From NCBI RefSeq assembly GCF_902498995.1, contig NZ_CABVLY010000040.1, positions 1 to 59,792 of the forward strand: a stretch of DNA of 59,792 bases, in the 5' to 3' direction. Made by a program: the position numbers and the translations under genes. Under the pieces are notes generated by a model. The model was not told where the DNA came from, did no database searches, and saw only the letters and a program-made list of their open reading frames with translations. This document shows positions 1 through 8,287 of this stretch, piece by piece (within the stretch, counting starts at the first letter, position 1; the number at the start of each line of letters is the position of its first letter). The stretch comes from Burkholderia anthina (GTDB lineage: Bacteria; Pseudomonadota; Gammaproteobacteria; Burkholderiales; Burkholderiaceae).

Positions 1-354
1 TGCATGCCGACGGTGCGGAGGCGATTCGGCCTTCAAATGCCGCCCAAGCGCGTGAATCGGCCAGACGCGACAGACGCACCACGGCGACACATCGATCTCC
101 AGCATCACGATCACGCGGGGCAAGCAACAACCCCGACTCCACTGGAACTGAGCCATGGCACGGCCATGACGATGCGCTTCTCGCTGCTCAAGACATCAAG
201 GCGAGCACCCGAATCAACAGTTCATCGGTTATCTTTGGGTATTCGTGCCCATATCGACTCAATCTCCTGTCAAACGTTGAGGTCGAATGCTGATGTTGAC
301 CGCATCCTCTTCCTGTCTTTCTGCACCGTTGACGAATTCCTTCGGGCAATATCA
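1..354. other. Leading non-coding stretch
   Basis: No convincing gene is visible here. One plus-strand frame stays open from base 4 into the lipoprotein gene at 355, but the sequence before 355 has no family resemblance and lower GC and less Burkholderia-like codon use than the rest of the window. It probably holds the promoter of the lipoprotein gene, though no clear box is seen. Confidence 0.4.
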
Positions 355-630
355 ATGAAAAAGCTCGTACCGCTTCTGCTCAGTTTCTCTCTGCTCGGAT
401 GCGCGGCACAGCATCAAACCAGCTGCGTACGTGCGCCATTTCACGCGAAATTCCAGGATGCAGACGGCGACGTCGGCCCGTTCGCCAATATGAAGTTTTC
501 GCTGATCCGAGTGTCCGATGGTGTCGCGGTCTATCGAGGAACAACTGATGCGCAGGGCCGTGCGGAGTGGAGCGATGCATGCCGCGGCGAGCAATACACG
601 ATTCGCCAGGATGGCCTGATTGGCGAATAA
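355..630 (+). CDS. Small putative lipoprotein, 91 aa
   Basis: The product begins with a lysine-containing start, a hydrophobic stretch and a lipobox ending LLGC, with Cys19 the expected lipidated residue. I infer an outer- or inner-membrane lipoprotein. The mature part (about 72 aa) has a pattern of short beta strands (MKFSLIRVSDGVAVYRGTTD followed by an AQGRAEW turn) reminiscent of carboxypeptidase-regulatory or transthyretin-like folds, which is only an impression. The frame is open upstream to base 4, but the start at 355 is chosen because it gives a textbook signal sequence. A partly paired hairpin covers the stop codon (601-628). Function is unknown. Codon use is less GC-biased than in neighbouring genes. 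Confidence 0.6.
   Translation: MKKLVPLLLSFSLLGCAAQHQTSCVRAPFHAKFQDADGDVGPFANMKFSLIRVSDGVAVYRGTTDAQGRAEWSDACRGEQYTIRQDGLIGE
601..628 (+). terminator. Imperfect hairpin at lipoprotein stop codon
   Basis: ATTCGCCA (601-608) is complementary to TGGCGAAT (621-628), and a nested CAGG/CCTG pair (607-610/615-618) can form instead of the inner end of the outer stem. There is no T-run after it, so a terminator role is only a guess. Confidence 0.25.
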
Positions 631-852
631 CCTCGGCGATTGTCCGTGATATTGGAGATAAAAGTCGTTATCCTCATCCAGGCTGCGCGCATGGCTGCTG
701 CTCAAGCGGAATAAAATCTATGCGCATAAAGTCGTTCCAGGATCATGTGCCTGCAAAGCGGAGTTCGGACGCTTCGGGGTAATATCGCCACTCGTCCCGG
801 CCGCCACCTGCGCGGTGGCCGGCGTGTCCCGCTTTCCGTAACTGCATCGTTC

Positions 853-2277
853 ATGACTTCCAGCTCTGCCCAGAGTGGTCGGACGACCGACTTCTTGCCG
901 TATCTCGTCGCCGCGACCTTCTTCATGGAGTACCTCGACACGACCGTGATCGCGACCGCTCTACCGCAAATGGCGCGCTCCTTCGGCGTCGGGCCGAATG
1001 CGCTGAGCCTCGGGATGACGGCCTACATGCTGGCGCTCGCGGTGTTCATTCCGATCAGTGGCTGGATTGCGGACCGATATGGGTCGCGCACGGTATTCGG
1101 CAGCGCGATCGTCATTTTTACCGGCGCATCGATACTGTGCGGGCTGTCCAACGGCGTTGGGACGTTTACTGCCGCGCGGTTGCTGCAGGGTGTCGGCGGG
1201 GCGATGATGGTGCCGGTCGGGCGGATGATCGTCGTGCGCGGCACCGAGAAGGCGCGCTTGATGCGCGCGATCGCGACGATCACGTGGCCGGGCATCGTTG
1301 CGCCGGTCGTCGGGCCGCCGATCGGCGGTTTCATCACGACGTATGCATCGTGGCGCTGGATCTTCCTGTTGAACGTGCCGCTCGGTCTCGCCGCGCTCGT
1401 CTGTACCTGGCTGATCGTCCGGAATACGCGCGCGGAGGAACAGCGTCCGCTCGACTGGGTCGGCTTCGTGCTGGCGGGCGGGGCGCTGACGTGTCTGCTG
1501 CTCGGCACCGAAACGGCCGGCCAGCAGGACGTGCAGCTCACGCGTGCAGCGGCGCTCGTCGGCGCCAGCGTGCTGTTCGGTATTGCCGCGTGGTTGCATG
1601 CGCGGCGTTGTGCACATCCGCTGCTCGATTTCACGACGCTGAAGGTGCCGACTTTCTCGGTGACGGTGCTCACCGGATCGATCACGCGCGTCGCGGTCAA
1701 TGCGGTGCCGTACCTGCTGCCGCTGTTGTTCCAGATTGGCTTCGGACTGTCACCGTTCCAGTCCGGTCTGCTGCTGCTCGCGAGTGCGCTCGGCAATCTG
1801 GGCATGAAGGCGGGCACGTCGTGGATACTCGACCGTTTCGGTTTCCGGCGCGTTGCGCTCGTCGACGTGACGATCGTCGGTTTCTGCACGATTGCATGCG
1901 GCTGGCTGACCGCATCGACGCCGCTGACAATGACTCTGCTGATCGTATTCGTCTACGGGCTCACACGTTCGATGCAGTTCACGACGCTTGCGACGCTCGC
2001 CTACGCCGACATTCCGTCTCACCAGACCAGTGCGGCGAGCACGCTGTGGAGTGCGGCTCAGCAGATGACGATCGGGATGGGGATTGCGTTCGGCGCGCTG
2101 GCGTTGCGGCTCGCGGCGCTGGTGCGCGGCGACGCGGCCGGTATTCACTATGTGCTCGACGACTTCCGTTGGGCGTTCGTTGCCGCCGGCGTGCTCGCGT
2201 TGCTGACGTTGCCGGGCTATGTACGGCTTGCGTCCGATGCGGGGGACCGGCTGCGCGCGAGTACGGCGCGAGGGTAG
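853..2277 (+). CDS. MFS drug exporter, DHA2 (EmrB/QacA-like) family
   Basis: A 474-aa inner-membrane protein, probably a proton-driven multidrug exporter of the 14-helix DHA2 branch. The first helix carries the DHA2 signature around LDTTVIATALPQMARSFG, followed by an MFS motif A-like loop (GWIADRYGSRTVFG) and the motif C-like segment GPPIGGFI with WRWIFLLNVPLG, both typical of EmrB-type exporters. The frame is open further upstream to 745. I chose the ATG at 853 because it lies shortly before the first helix, as in the family. No membrane-fusion partner (EmrA) is adjacent, so it may act alone. Substrate cannot be read from the sequence. Confidence 0.85.
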   Translation: MTSSSAQSGRTTDFLPYLVAATFFMEYLDTTVIATALPQMARSFGVGPNALSLGMTAYMLALAVFIPISGWIADRYGSRTVFGSAIVIFTGASILCGLSNGVGTFTAARLLQGVGGAMMVPVGRMIVVRGTEKARLMRAIATITWPGIVAPVVGPPIGGFITTYASWRWIFLLNVPLGLAALVCTWLIVRNTRAEEQRPLDWVGFVLAGGALTCLLLGTETAGQQDVQLTRAAALVGASVLFGIAAWLHARRCAHPLLDFTTLKVPTFSVTVLTGSITRVAVNAVPYLLPLLFQIGFGLSPFQSGLLLLASALGNLGMKAGTSWILDRFGFRRVALVDVTIVGFCTIACGWLTASTPLTMTLLIVFVYGLTRSMQFTTLATLAYADIPSHQTSAASTLWSAAQQMTIGMGIAFGALALRLAALVRGDAAGIHYVLDDFRWAFVAAGVLALLTLPGYVRLASDAGDRLRASTARG

Positions 2278-2530
2278 GTCGAGTAGTCGATCGCATGCGG
2301 AGGGCGACAGAGGCGTACTGTTGCCCCCGGCATTCACCGGACGCTTCGATTCACCGCCAGCGGGATTGTCCGGTACGCATCGACTTCCTCGCATGTTTCA
2401 TGCGTGGCTGCTGCGGGTGCGTCATGGGCCGTGACTGCTTGCATGACGGTGCTCGAGCGCAGCGACCTGTGCGTGGCACGGGTATCGGCACGATGCGGCG
2501 TGTGGCAACACCGTTCCGATGTCGGTGTCG

Positions 2531-3274
2531 CTACTGCGCATCATGGAAGATGATGCCGACCGTATGGCGGTGTCCGGTCCGGATGCGGCTCACGCCATGA
2601 CGCAGATTGACGCGATAGACGCCGCGCGTCCCTTGCACCGGCCGGCCATGCACCGCGAAGATCACTGCGTCGCCCTGCATCAGCGGCACCACTTCCGCAC
2701 GCGACTGCATGCGCGGCCGCTGTTCCGTCAGCACGAACTCCCCACCAGTGAAATCCCGGCCCGGCGCCGACAGCAGGATCGCGACCTGCAGCGGAAAGAC
2801 ATGCTCGCCATACAGGTCCTGATGGAGACAGTTATAGTCGTCCGGGCCGTACTGCAGGATCAGTGGCGTCGGCCGCGTCTGGCCCGCCGCATGGCAGCGC
2901 TCGAGAAATGCCGCATGTTCGGCCGGATAGCGGGCGTCGATTCCGAGCGCCCGGTTCCACCGATTCGCAATCGGAGCGAGGTGCGGATAGATCGTTGTCC
3001 GCAGCGCATCGACGACCGCAGGCAGTGGATACGCGAAATATCGGTACTCGCCGCGGCCGAAGCCGTGCCGCGCCATGACGACGCGTGAACGGTACAGCGC
3101 ATCGTGCGGGTAGAGCGCTGCCAGCGCCGTGCATTCCGCCGCCGAGAGCAGACCCGGTACGCGGGCGCAGCCGTAGCGATCGAGTTCGGTATCAACGGTG
3201 GTCCAGTCGAGCGCGCTCACGCGCTGCGCCATGTCGACCGATTCGACGGCGGGTTGCAGGGCGGCGATGTTCAC
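2531..3274 (-). CDS. 2OG-Fe(II) oxygenase
   Basis: A 247-aa protein of the 2-oxoglutarate/iron-dependent dioxygenase superfamily. The iron-binding facial triad is visible: His151 and Asp153 in CLHQDLYGEHVFPLQ, and the distal histidine (about 226) in VNLRHGVSRIRTG, followed by arginines that would hold 2-oxoglutarate. The segment SAPGRDFTGGEFVL is the double-stranded beta-helix strand seen in prolyl-4-hydroxylase-like members. I chose the GTG at 3274 because GAGGT stands at the right distance before it; an ATG at 3316 would add 14 residues without such a site. The gene stands alone, convergent with the upstream MFS gene. Substrate is unknown (protein, small molecule or alkylated base). Confidence 0.8.
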   Translation of the reverse strand: MNIAALQPAVESVDMAQRVSALDWTTVDTELDRYGCARVPGLLSAAECTALAALYPHDALYRSRVVMARHGFGRGEYRYFAYPLPAVVDALRTTIYPHLAPIANRWNRALGIDARYPAEHAAFLERCHAAGQTRPTPLILQYGPDDYNCLHQDLYGEHVFPLQVAILLSAPGRDFTGGEFVLTEQRPRMQSRAEVVPLMQGDAVIFAVHGRPVQGTRGVYRVNLRHGVSRIRTGHRHTVGIIFHDAQ

Positions 3275-3582
3275 GGGTGTACCTCGTTCGTCAGCGATGT
3301 GGCGTCGTGCAGGCATGCTGTCGGCATCGAAGTACCCGACATCGAGCGTGCCGCGATGCGCAGCCGGTCGATGTGGAACGGGCGGCGACGCGATGTCGGC
3401 AAGCGCGGCGCATGCCTGCGTCCGCGGTGAAAGTCGATGAACTCAGTCTAGTGTCGTCCGTGCGACGACGCGCTCCAGATCTTGCGCTTCAATCCGGAAA
3501 GAAAGGAGGAGTATGGCGCGAGCCGCCCGGTACGGCGACGCGGAGGCTCGGCGACGTTGACGCGGCGGTGAGCCGGATGGGC

Positions 3583-3601
3583 TTCGCTCAGCGTGAGCGA
3601 A
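3583..3601. repeat. Perfect 8-bp inverted repeat
   Basis: TTCGCTCA (3583-3590) and TGAGCGAA (3594-3601) are separated by GCG, giving a tight hairpin between the pit gene and the 2OG oxygenase gene. It lies downstream of pit (minus strand) and could help end its transcript, but no U-tract follows on either strand. The rest of 3275-3692 shows no gene. Confidence 0.4.
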
Positions 3602-3692
3602 ACGGAAAGACTACGACGCGAAGAACGGAAGAACCGACTTCGGATCTTTCGCAGCGAGCGACCGATCCCCTGGCCGCTCGCCGCTTCTCCGC

Positions 3693-5285
3693 TCAGGCGA
3701 CCGAGCGGAACAACCAGTAGAGTCCGCCCGCCAGCACAATCGATGCCGGCAACGTCAGCACCCACGCGAGCACGAGGCTGCGCACCGTGCCCCACTGCAG
3801 CCCGGACCCGTTCGCCGCCATCGTGCCCGCGACACCCGATGAGAGCACGTGCGTCGTGGATACGGGCAATCCGTACGCATCGGCCGCGCCGATCGTCAGC
3901 ATCGCGACGAGCTCGGCCGAGGCGCCCTGTCCGTACGTCAGATGCTGCTTGCCGATTTTTTCGCCGACGGTCACGACGATCCGCTTCCAGCCGACCATCG
4001 TGCCGAGACCCAGCGCGATCGCGACGGCAACCTTCACCCACGTCGGAATGAACTTGGTCGCATGGTCGAGCTGCTTGCGGTAGTTGTCGATCGCGAGCTT
4101 GTCATCGGCGGAAAATGCCGGTTGCCCCGACTTCTCGATCAGGCGAATCGCTTCGGACACCAGATACATCGTGTTGCGCACGTTGTCGACGTCGCCTTGC
4201 GGCACGGCCGCCATCGAGCCCGACGAACCGACCGCGGTCGCCAGCGACGTGGACAGTTGCTGCACGCCCGGCAGCACGGCCGGCGTCATCTCGCGGCGCT
4301 GCACGAAGTGTTCGACGTCGGCGCGTGGATTCGCGGACGGTGCGACGCCGTTCGAGTATTTCGCGAACGTCGCGGCGGCCTGGTTCGCGACGGCGACGAA
4401 CGTCTGCGATTCGGCCGGCGTGACGGCCTTGTTCAGCGCGTATGCGGTCGGCACCGTGCCGATCAGGATCAGCATGATGAGGCCCATCCCTTTCTGCCCG
4501 TCGTTCGACCCGTGCGCGAACGACACGCCGGTACAGGTGAGGATCAGCAGGCAGCGAATCCAGAACGGCGGCGGCTGGTCCTTCGGCGGCTCCTTGTACA
4601 GCGCCGGAACGCGGACGACGGCCTTCAGCACGAGCAGCAGCAGCGACGCGCACAGGAAGCCGACGATCGGCGAGAACAGCAGCGACTTGCCGACGCCGAG
4701 CGCCTGGCCCCAGTCGACGCCGCTCGTGCCGGACGGACCGTGCAGCAGCTGGTTCATCAGCCCGACGCCGATGATCGAGCCGATCAGCGTATGCGAGCTC
4801 GACGACGGCAACCCGAAGTACCAGGTCGCGAGGTTCCATACGATCGCGGCGATCAGCAACGCGAACACCATCGCGAAGCCCGAGCCGCTGCCGACCTGCA
4901 GGATCAGCTCGACCGGCAGCAACTGCAGGATGCCGAACGCGACGGCGCCGCTCGAAACCATCACGCCGAGGAAGTTCCACATGCCGGACCAGATCACCGC
5001 GACGTTCGGCGTCAGCGAGTGGGTGTAGATCACGGTCGCGACCGCATTCGCGGTGTCGTGGAAGCCGTTGACGAACTCGAAGCCGAGCGCGATCAGCAGC
5101 GCGGCACCGAGCATCAGGTACGGGAACAACGATCCTTCGCGGACGGGCGACAGATCGGCAATCAGGTGGGTAGCGATATAGACGGCGCCGATCGCGAGCA
5201 CCAGCAGGAAGACGGCATAGCCGACCTGTCGGGTGCGTTCGGTGGAGCCGGGAGTATTGGCGGCGGACGAAGCAGGTTGATTCAT
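3693..5285 (-). CDS. pit: Low-affinity inorganic phosphate transporter, PiT family
   Basis: A 530-aa integral membrane protein of the PiT family (phosphate, probably as metal-phosphate, with protons). The two family repeats are visible: near the N-terminus GFEFVNGFHDTANAVATVIY (the GANDVAN-like signature) and in the second half FAHGSNDGQKGMGLIMLIL; the C-terminal repeat contains GLPVSTTHVLSSGVAGTM. A long hydrophilic insert between them (about residues 290-395) is usual in PitA-type proteins. The gene is monocistronic and leftward, with a Pho box and a well-placed -10 just upstream, so I infer phosphate-starvation control. No PhoU-like (DUF47) gene, a frequent partner of PiT genes, is adjacent. 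Confidence 0.93.
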   Translation of the reverse strand: MNQPASSAANTPGSTERTRQVGYAVFLLVLAIGAVYIATHLIADLSPVREGSLFPYLMLGAALLIALGFEFVNGFHDTANAVATVIYTHSLTPNVAVIWSGMWNFLGVMVSSGAVAFGILQLLPVELILQVGSGSGFAMVFALLIAAIVWNLATWYFGLPSSSSHTLIGSIIGVGLMNQLLHGPSGTSGVDWGQALGVGKSLLFSPIVGFLCASLLLLVLKAVVRVPALYKEPPKDQPPPFWIRCLLILTCTGVSFAHGSNDGQKGMGLIMLILIGTVPTAYALNKAVTPAESQTFVAVANQAAATFAKYSNGVAPSANPRADVEHFVQRREMTPAVLPGVQQLSTSLATAVGSSGSMAAVPQGDVDNVRNTMYLVSEAIRLIEKSGQPAFSADDKLAIDNYRKQLDHATKFIPTWVKVAVAIALGLGTMVGWKRIVVTVGEKIGKQHLTYGQGASAELVAMLTIGAADAYGLPVSTTHVLSSGVAGTMAANGSGLQWGTVRSLVLAWVLTLPASIVLAGGLYWLFRSVA

Positions 5286-5314
5286 GACGGCATCTCGTAA
5301 GGGAACCGCGTCCG

Positions 5315-5349
5315 ATGCTAGCTTCGGCTACCAGTCAGTTTGATGACAG
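5315..5349 (-). promoter_or_regulatory. Pho box and -10 of the pit promoter
   Basis: Read on the minus strand, 5349-5332 is CTGTCATCAAACTGACTG, which matches the PhoB Pho-box consensus (two CTGTCAT-type direct repeats 11 bp apart) at about 14 of 18 positions. Eleven bases later comes TAGCAT (5320-5315), an acceptable -10, the spacing expected of PhoB-activated promoters where the box replaces the -35. The pit start codon follows at 5285. Confidence 0.7.
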
Positions 5350-5366
5350 TCGGGACGACGAATTGT

Positions 5367-5388
5367 TTTCTTACAGATATGTAAGAAA
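5367..5388. promoter_or_regulatory. Perfect 8-bp dyad upstream of pit
   Basis: TTTCTTAC (5367-5374) and GTAAGAAA (5381-5388) flank AGATAT. The 22-bp AT-rich palindrome lies just upstream of the Pho box and between pit and the histidine phosphatase gene. It looks like a binding site for a dimeric regulator; none is identified. Confidence 0.45.
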
Positions 5389-5466
5389 TGCGTGCGCGGC
5401 CATTCCATCCGTGACGCAGCCGCGCTGCCCGGGCCCGCATCGTCATCCCTATGGTGAACACCGGAC

Positions 5467-6102
5467 TTACGCGCCGGCATCGCGCCCATCGTCATCGGTG
5501 GTCACCGTCCACTTGTCGTGCGACCTGACGAATAGCGTGCACGACAGCGGCGCGACGTCGATGCGCATCGCGGCCTGCGAGGCCATCCGAAGCGCATGCG
5601 CGATGGCTGCGCGAACGATCGCCGCATGCGTGACCGCAACGACGTCGCGACCGGGCGGCAGGCCGTCGAGCCATGCGCCGACGCGGCATGCCACGTCTTC
5701 GAACGATTCGCCGCCATGCGGCGACGCACGCGGATCGCCGAGCCATGCGCCGAGTTCGTCCGGCAGGTCGCGCGCGAGGTCGTGCAGCCGCTTGCCGCGC
5801 CAGCGGCCGTAGCCGCCATCGCGAAGCGCATCGTCGAGCCGCACGCGCAGCCCGAGCGCATCGGCGGTCTGTTGCGCGCAAAGCGCGGGACTGCTCAGCG
5901 CGATCGCGTGAGGGACGCCGATGAACCGCTCGCGCATCGAGGCGGCGTCGGCCAGCCCGTGCGCGTCGAGCGGATCGTCGTCGGGGAACGTGCCGGTGCG
6001 CATCGCACGGGTCGATGCATGTGCGATCAGGCGCAGCGAGACAGGCTGGATCATGTCGGTGGTCGATTGTTCGAGGCGGCAGGGCGCGGCAGTGCCGATC
6101 AT
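5467..6102 (-). CDS. Histidine-phosphatase-fold protein with degenerate RHG motif
   Basis: A 211-aa protein of the histidine phosphatase (phosphoglycerate-mutase-like) superfamily. The usual N-terminal catalytic motif RHG reads AHA here (LRLIAHASTRA), so the catalytic histidine is kept but the phosphate-binding arginine and the glycine are not. The second histidine is present in VVAVTHAAIVRAAIAHAL, and GGYGRWRGKRL corresponds to the usual FGxWEG segment. The start at 6102 has GAAGG eight bases before it; the ATG at 6054 is the alternative (195 aa). The gene diverges from a cobalamin riboswitch and cbtBA, so a role near cobalamin or cobalt metabolism (alpha-ribazole-phosphatase-like) is an inference from context. 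It may instead be catalytically weak or a binding protein. Confidence 0.75.
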   Translation of the reverse strand: MIGTAAPCRLEQSTTDMIQPVSLRLIAHASTRAMRTGTFPDDDPLDAHGLADAASMRERFIGVPHAIALSSPALCAQQTADALGLRVRLDDALRDGGYGRWRGKRLHDLARDLPDELGAWLGDPRASPHGGESFEDVACRVGAWLDGLPPGRDVVAVTHAAIVRAAIAHALRMASQAAMRIDVAPLSCTLFVRSHDKWTVTTDDDGRDAGA

Positions 6103-6120
6103 GTCCGGGCCTTCAATACG

Positions 6121-6282
6121 CGCGCGTTCGCGCGTACAATTCGCCCGATACGAAACGTGGAAGCCGGTGCAATTCCGGCGCGGTCGCGCCACTGTAACCG
6201 GGGATATCCGATCCCGGAAGCCAGACCTGCGTTCGTACTCCATCCAACATTTGTCGGGGCGCGATTCCCCTGAGGTGCATCC
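6121..6282 (+). ncRNA. Cobalamin riboswitch
   Basis: The leader of cbtB carries the conserved cobalamin-aptamer elements in order: GGAAGCCGGTGCAATTCCGG (6159-6178), GCGCCACTGTAA (6186-6197) and the B12 box GGAAGCCAGACCTGC (6216-6230). A GGGG/CCCC hairpin sits just before the ribosome-binding site GAGGTG of cbtB and is a plausible expression platform, so repression by sequestering translation is likely. The aptamer proper spans about 6135-6240; the edges are approximate. A CGCGCG-TT-CGCGCG hairpin (6121-6134) lies at the 5' side. Confidence 0.9.
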
Positions 6283-6492
6283 ATGAGCGAAGCAGTGCTG
6301 AAGCCGGCTGTCGTGCCGGCGCCCATCCCCGTCCGCGAACTGTTGCCGTGGGCCATCTTCGTCGGTCTGATCCTGCTGCTCGCGCTGTATTTCGTCGGCG
6401 CGGAACAGGGCGCGACGTCGATCGTGCCGGGCATGTACGTGCACGAGTTCGTGCACGACGGCCGCCATCTGCTTGGTTTTCCCTGCCACTGA
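6283..6492 (+). CDS. cbtB: Cobalt transporter subunit CbtB
   Basis: A 69-aa protein with one transmembrane helix (about residues 21-41) followed by the family's histidine-rich C-terminus HEFVHDGRHLLGFPCH, whose His and Cys residues are thought to bind cobalt. CbtB works with CbtA as a proposed secondary cobalt transporter, found by comparative genomics under cobalamin riboswitch control, exactly as here. The start follows GAGGTG with proper spacing. cbtA begins 13 bases after its stop, so the two form an operon. Confidence 0.93.
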   Translation: MSEAVLKPAVVPAPIPVRELLPWAIFVGLILLLALYFVGAEQGATSIVPGMYVHEFVHDGRHLLGFPCH

Positions 6493-6505
6493 CGCGGAGT
6501 AGAAG

Positions 6506-7228
6506 ATGGTCGGAAAGCTGCTCATGCGCGGGATGCTCGCAGGCATCGCCGCAGGTCTCCTTACGTTCGGTTTCGCGAAAATCGTCGGCGAACCGCAAGT
6601 CGATCAGGCAATCTCCTTCGAAGAAAAATCCGATGCCGCCAAGGGCGAAGCGCCGGAGCCCGAACTGGTCAGCCGTCACACGCAGGCAGGCCTCGGCCTG
6701 CTGACGGGCGTCGTGACCTACGGCGCGGCATTCGGCGGGCTGTTCTCGCTGGTCTTCGCGTTCGCATACGGACGAGGCAGCCGCCTCCCGGCACGCCCGC
6801 TCGCCGCGTGGCTCGCGCTCGCGGCATTCGTCGCGCTCGTGATCGTGCCCAACATCAAGTACCCGGCCAATCCGCCATCGGTCGGCGACCCCGACACGAT
6901 CGGCTATCGCACGGGCCTGTTCTTCCTGATGATCGCGATCTCGATCGCGACGATGGTGTTCTCGGTCAACGTGCGCCGCCATCTGCTGGCGAAGCTCGGC
7001 CAGTGGAACGCGTCGATCGTGGCGGGCCTCGTGTTCATTGCGATCATCGCGGCCGTGCAGCTCGGGTTGCCGTCGGTCAGCGAGTTACCGGCCGATTTTC
7101 CGGCAGCCGTGCTGTGGAAGTTCCGCGTGGCGGCGATCGGCATGCAGGTGATCATGTGGACGACGATCGGCCTGCTGTTCGGCGCGTGGGTCGAACGCGG
7201 CGAACGCATCGGCATGCGCGCCGCCTGA
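6506..7228 (+). CDS. cbtA: Cobalt transporter subunit CbtA
   Basis: A 240-aa membrane protein of the CbtA family. It begins with a helix (MVGKLLMRGMLAGIAAGLLT) followed by the family's glutamate-rich external loop, which ends with the histidine in VSRHTQAGLGLLTG, then further helices. Together with CbtB it would bring cobalt into the cell for corrin synthesis, with B12 shutting it off through the upstream riboswitch. It is the last gene of the unit and converges on the metR-like gene 22 bases away. Confidence 0.92.
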   Translation: MVGKLLMRGMLAGIAAGLLTFGFAKIVGEPQVDQAISFEEKSDAAKGEAPEPELVSRHTQAGLGLLTGVVTYGAAFGGLFSLVFAFAYGRGSRLPARPLAAWLALAAFVALVIVPNIKYPANPPSVGDPDTIGYRTGLFFLMIAISIATMVFSVNVRRHLLAKLGQWNASIVAGLVFIAIIAAVQLGLPSVSELPADFPAAVLWKFRVAAIGMQVIMWTTIGLLFGAWVERGERIGMRAA

Positions 7229-7250
7229 CGCGCATCGCAACAGGGCGCGC

Positions 7251-8159
7251 CTAGCGCAGCATGCGCGGCGCGCTCCACGTCGATTCGCGCGCGAGCGCGA
7301 CGAACGCGGCCAGATAGTCGATCGACGCGTCCGCTTCGCGGATGCCGAGGAAGATCTGCTTCGCGATTCCCTGCTTGCCCAGCTTGACCGGCACGACCGG
7401 CATCCGGTCCGCATATTCGTCGGCAAGCCATCTCGGCAGCGCGGCCACGCCACGCCCGCTCGCCACCATCTGCAGCATGATGTCGGTCGTCTCGATCGAC
7501 TTGTGGCGCCGCGGCACGATGCCGGCGGGCGTCAGGAACTGGTTGTAGATGTCGAGTCGGTCTGTTTCGACCGGGTACGTGATCAGGATTTCGTCGCCGA
7601 GCTGCTCGGGCGTCACGTAGTCGGCATGCGCGAACCGGTGTGCGTCCGCGACCACCAGCACCTGCTCGTAATCGAACACGGGATCGAAGCGCAGCCCCGG
7701 CTTGTTCAACGGATCGGGCGTCACCAGCACGTCGATGTCATAGCCGAACAGTGCGCCGATGCCGCCGAACTGGAAGCGCTGCTTCACGTCGACGTCGACG
7801 TCCGGCCAGCGCGCCAGGTACGGCGACACGACCTTCAGCAGCCACTGATAGCACGGGTGGCATTCCATCCCGATGCGCAGCGTGCCGCGCTCGCCCTTCG
7901 CGTACTGCTTCATCCGCTCCTCGGCGAGCTCGAACTGCGGCAGCAGCCGGTTCGCCAGCTTCAGCAGATATTGCCCGCCCTGCGTGAGCCGCAGCCCGCG
8001 TCCTTCCCGATCCCAGATCGGCGTGCCGAGCTGCTGCTCGACCTTCCTGACGGTATGGCTGAGCGCCGATTGCGTGAGATGCAGCGCATTGGCTGCGGCC
8101 GTCAGCGAGCCCTGGCGCTCGACCTCACGGATCACGACGAGATGGAATCGCTCCAGCAT
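7251..8159 (-). CDS. metR: LysR-family regulator, MetR-like
   Basis: A 302-aa LysR regulator with an N-terminal winged helix (MLERFHLVVIREVERQGSLT, then AAANALHLTQSALSHTVRKV) and a C-terminal effector domain. Divergence from metE and similarity in length and N-terminus to MetR (homocysteine-sensing activator of metE) support the name. The frame is open 20 residues further upstream, but the ATG at 8159 fits the family start. The divergent region contains nested TGAAAT/ATTTCA repeats typical of LysR sites, so it likely controls both itself and metE. Confidence 0.85.
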   Translation of the reverse strand: MLERFHLVVIREVERQGSLTAAANALHLTQSALSHTVRKVEQQLGTPIWDREGRGLRLTQGGQYLLKLANRLLPQFELAEERMKQYAKGERGTLRIGMECHPCYQWLLKVVSPYLARWPDVDVDVKQRFQFGGIGALFGYDIDVLVTPDPLNKPGLRFDPVFDYEQVLVVADAHRFAHADYVTPEQLGDEILITYPVETDRLDIYNQFLTPAGIVPRRHKSIETTDIMLQMVASGRGVAALPRWLADEYADRMPVVPVKLGKQGIAKQIFLGIREADASIDYLAAFVALARESTWSAPRMLR

Positions 8160-8205
8160 GGATAGTGCTCGCTCAACAGATACATGAATAGATTTAATGG
8201 ATGAA

Positions 8206-8239
8206 TGAAATAATGCCATTTTATTTCATGGTTTGAAAT
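8206..8239. promoter_or_regulatory. Overlapping MetR-type operator repeats
   Basis: TGAAATAA (8206-8213) and TTATTTCA (8221-8228) form a perfect inverted repeat around TGCCATT. The right arm is reused in a second perfect repeat, ATTTCA (8223-8228) with TGAAAT (8234-8239). Three alternating half-sites built from the TGAA/TTCA core of MetR sites lie between metR and metE, the arrangement expected of a LysR activator. The metE start is 48 bases downstream. Confidence 0.7.
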
Positions 8240-8287
8240 CCCTATCATGGCTGCCGGATCTTCAATTTTTCTCTGGACGGCAGCGTC

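Noticed and set aside
6283..7228. Energy-coupling (ECF/CbiMNQO) cobalt transporter
   Set aside because: No ATPase or substrate-binding subunits are present; the two proteins match CbtB and CbtA.
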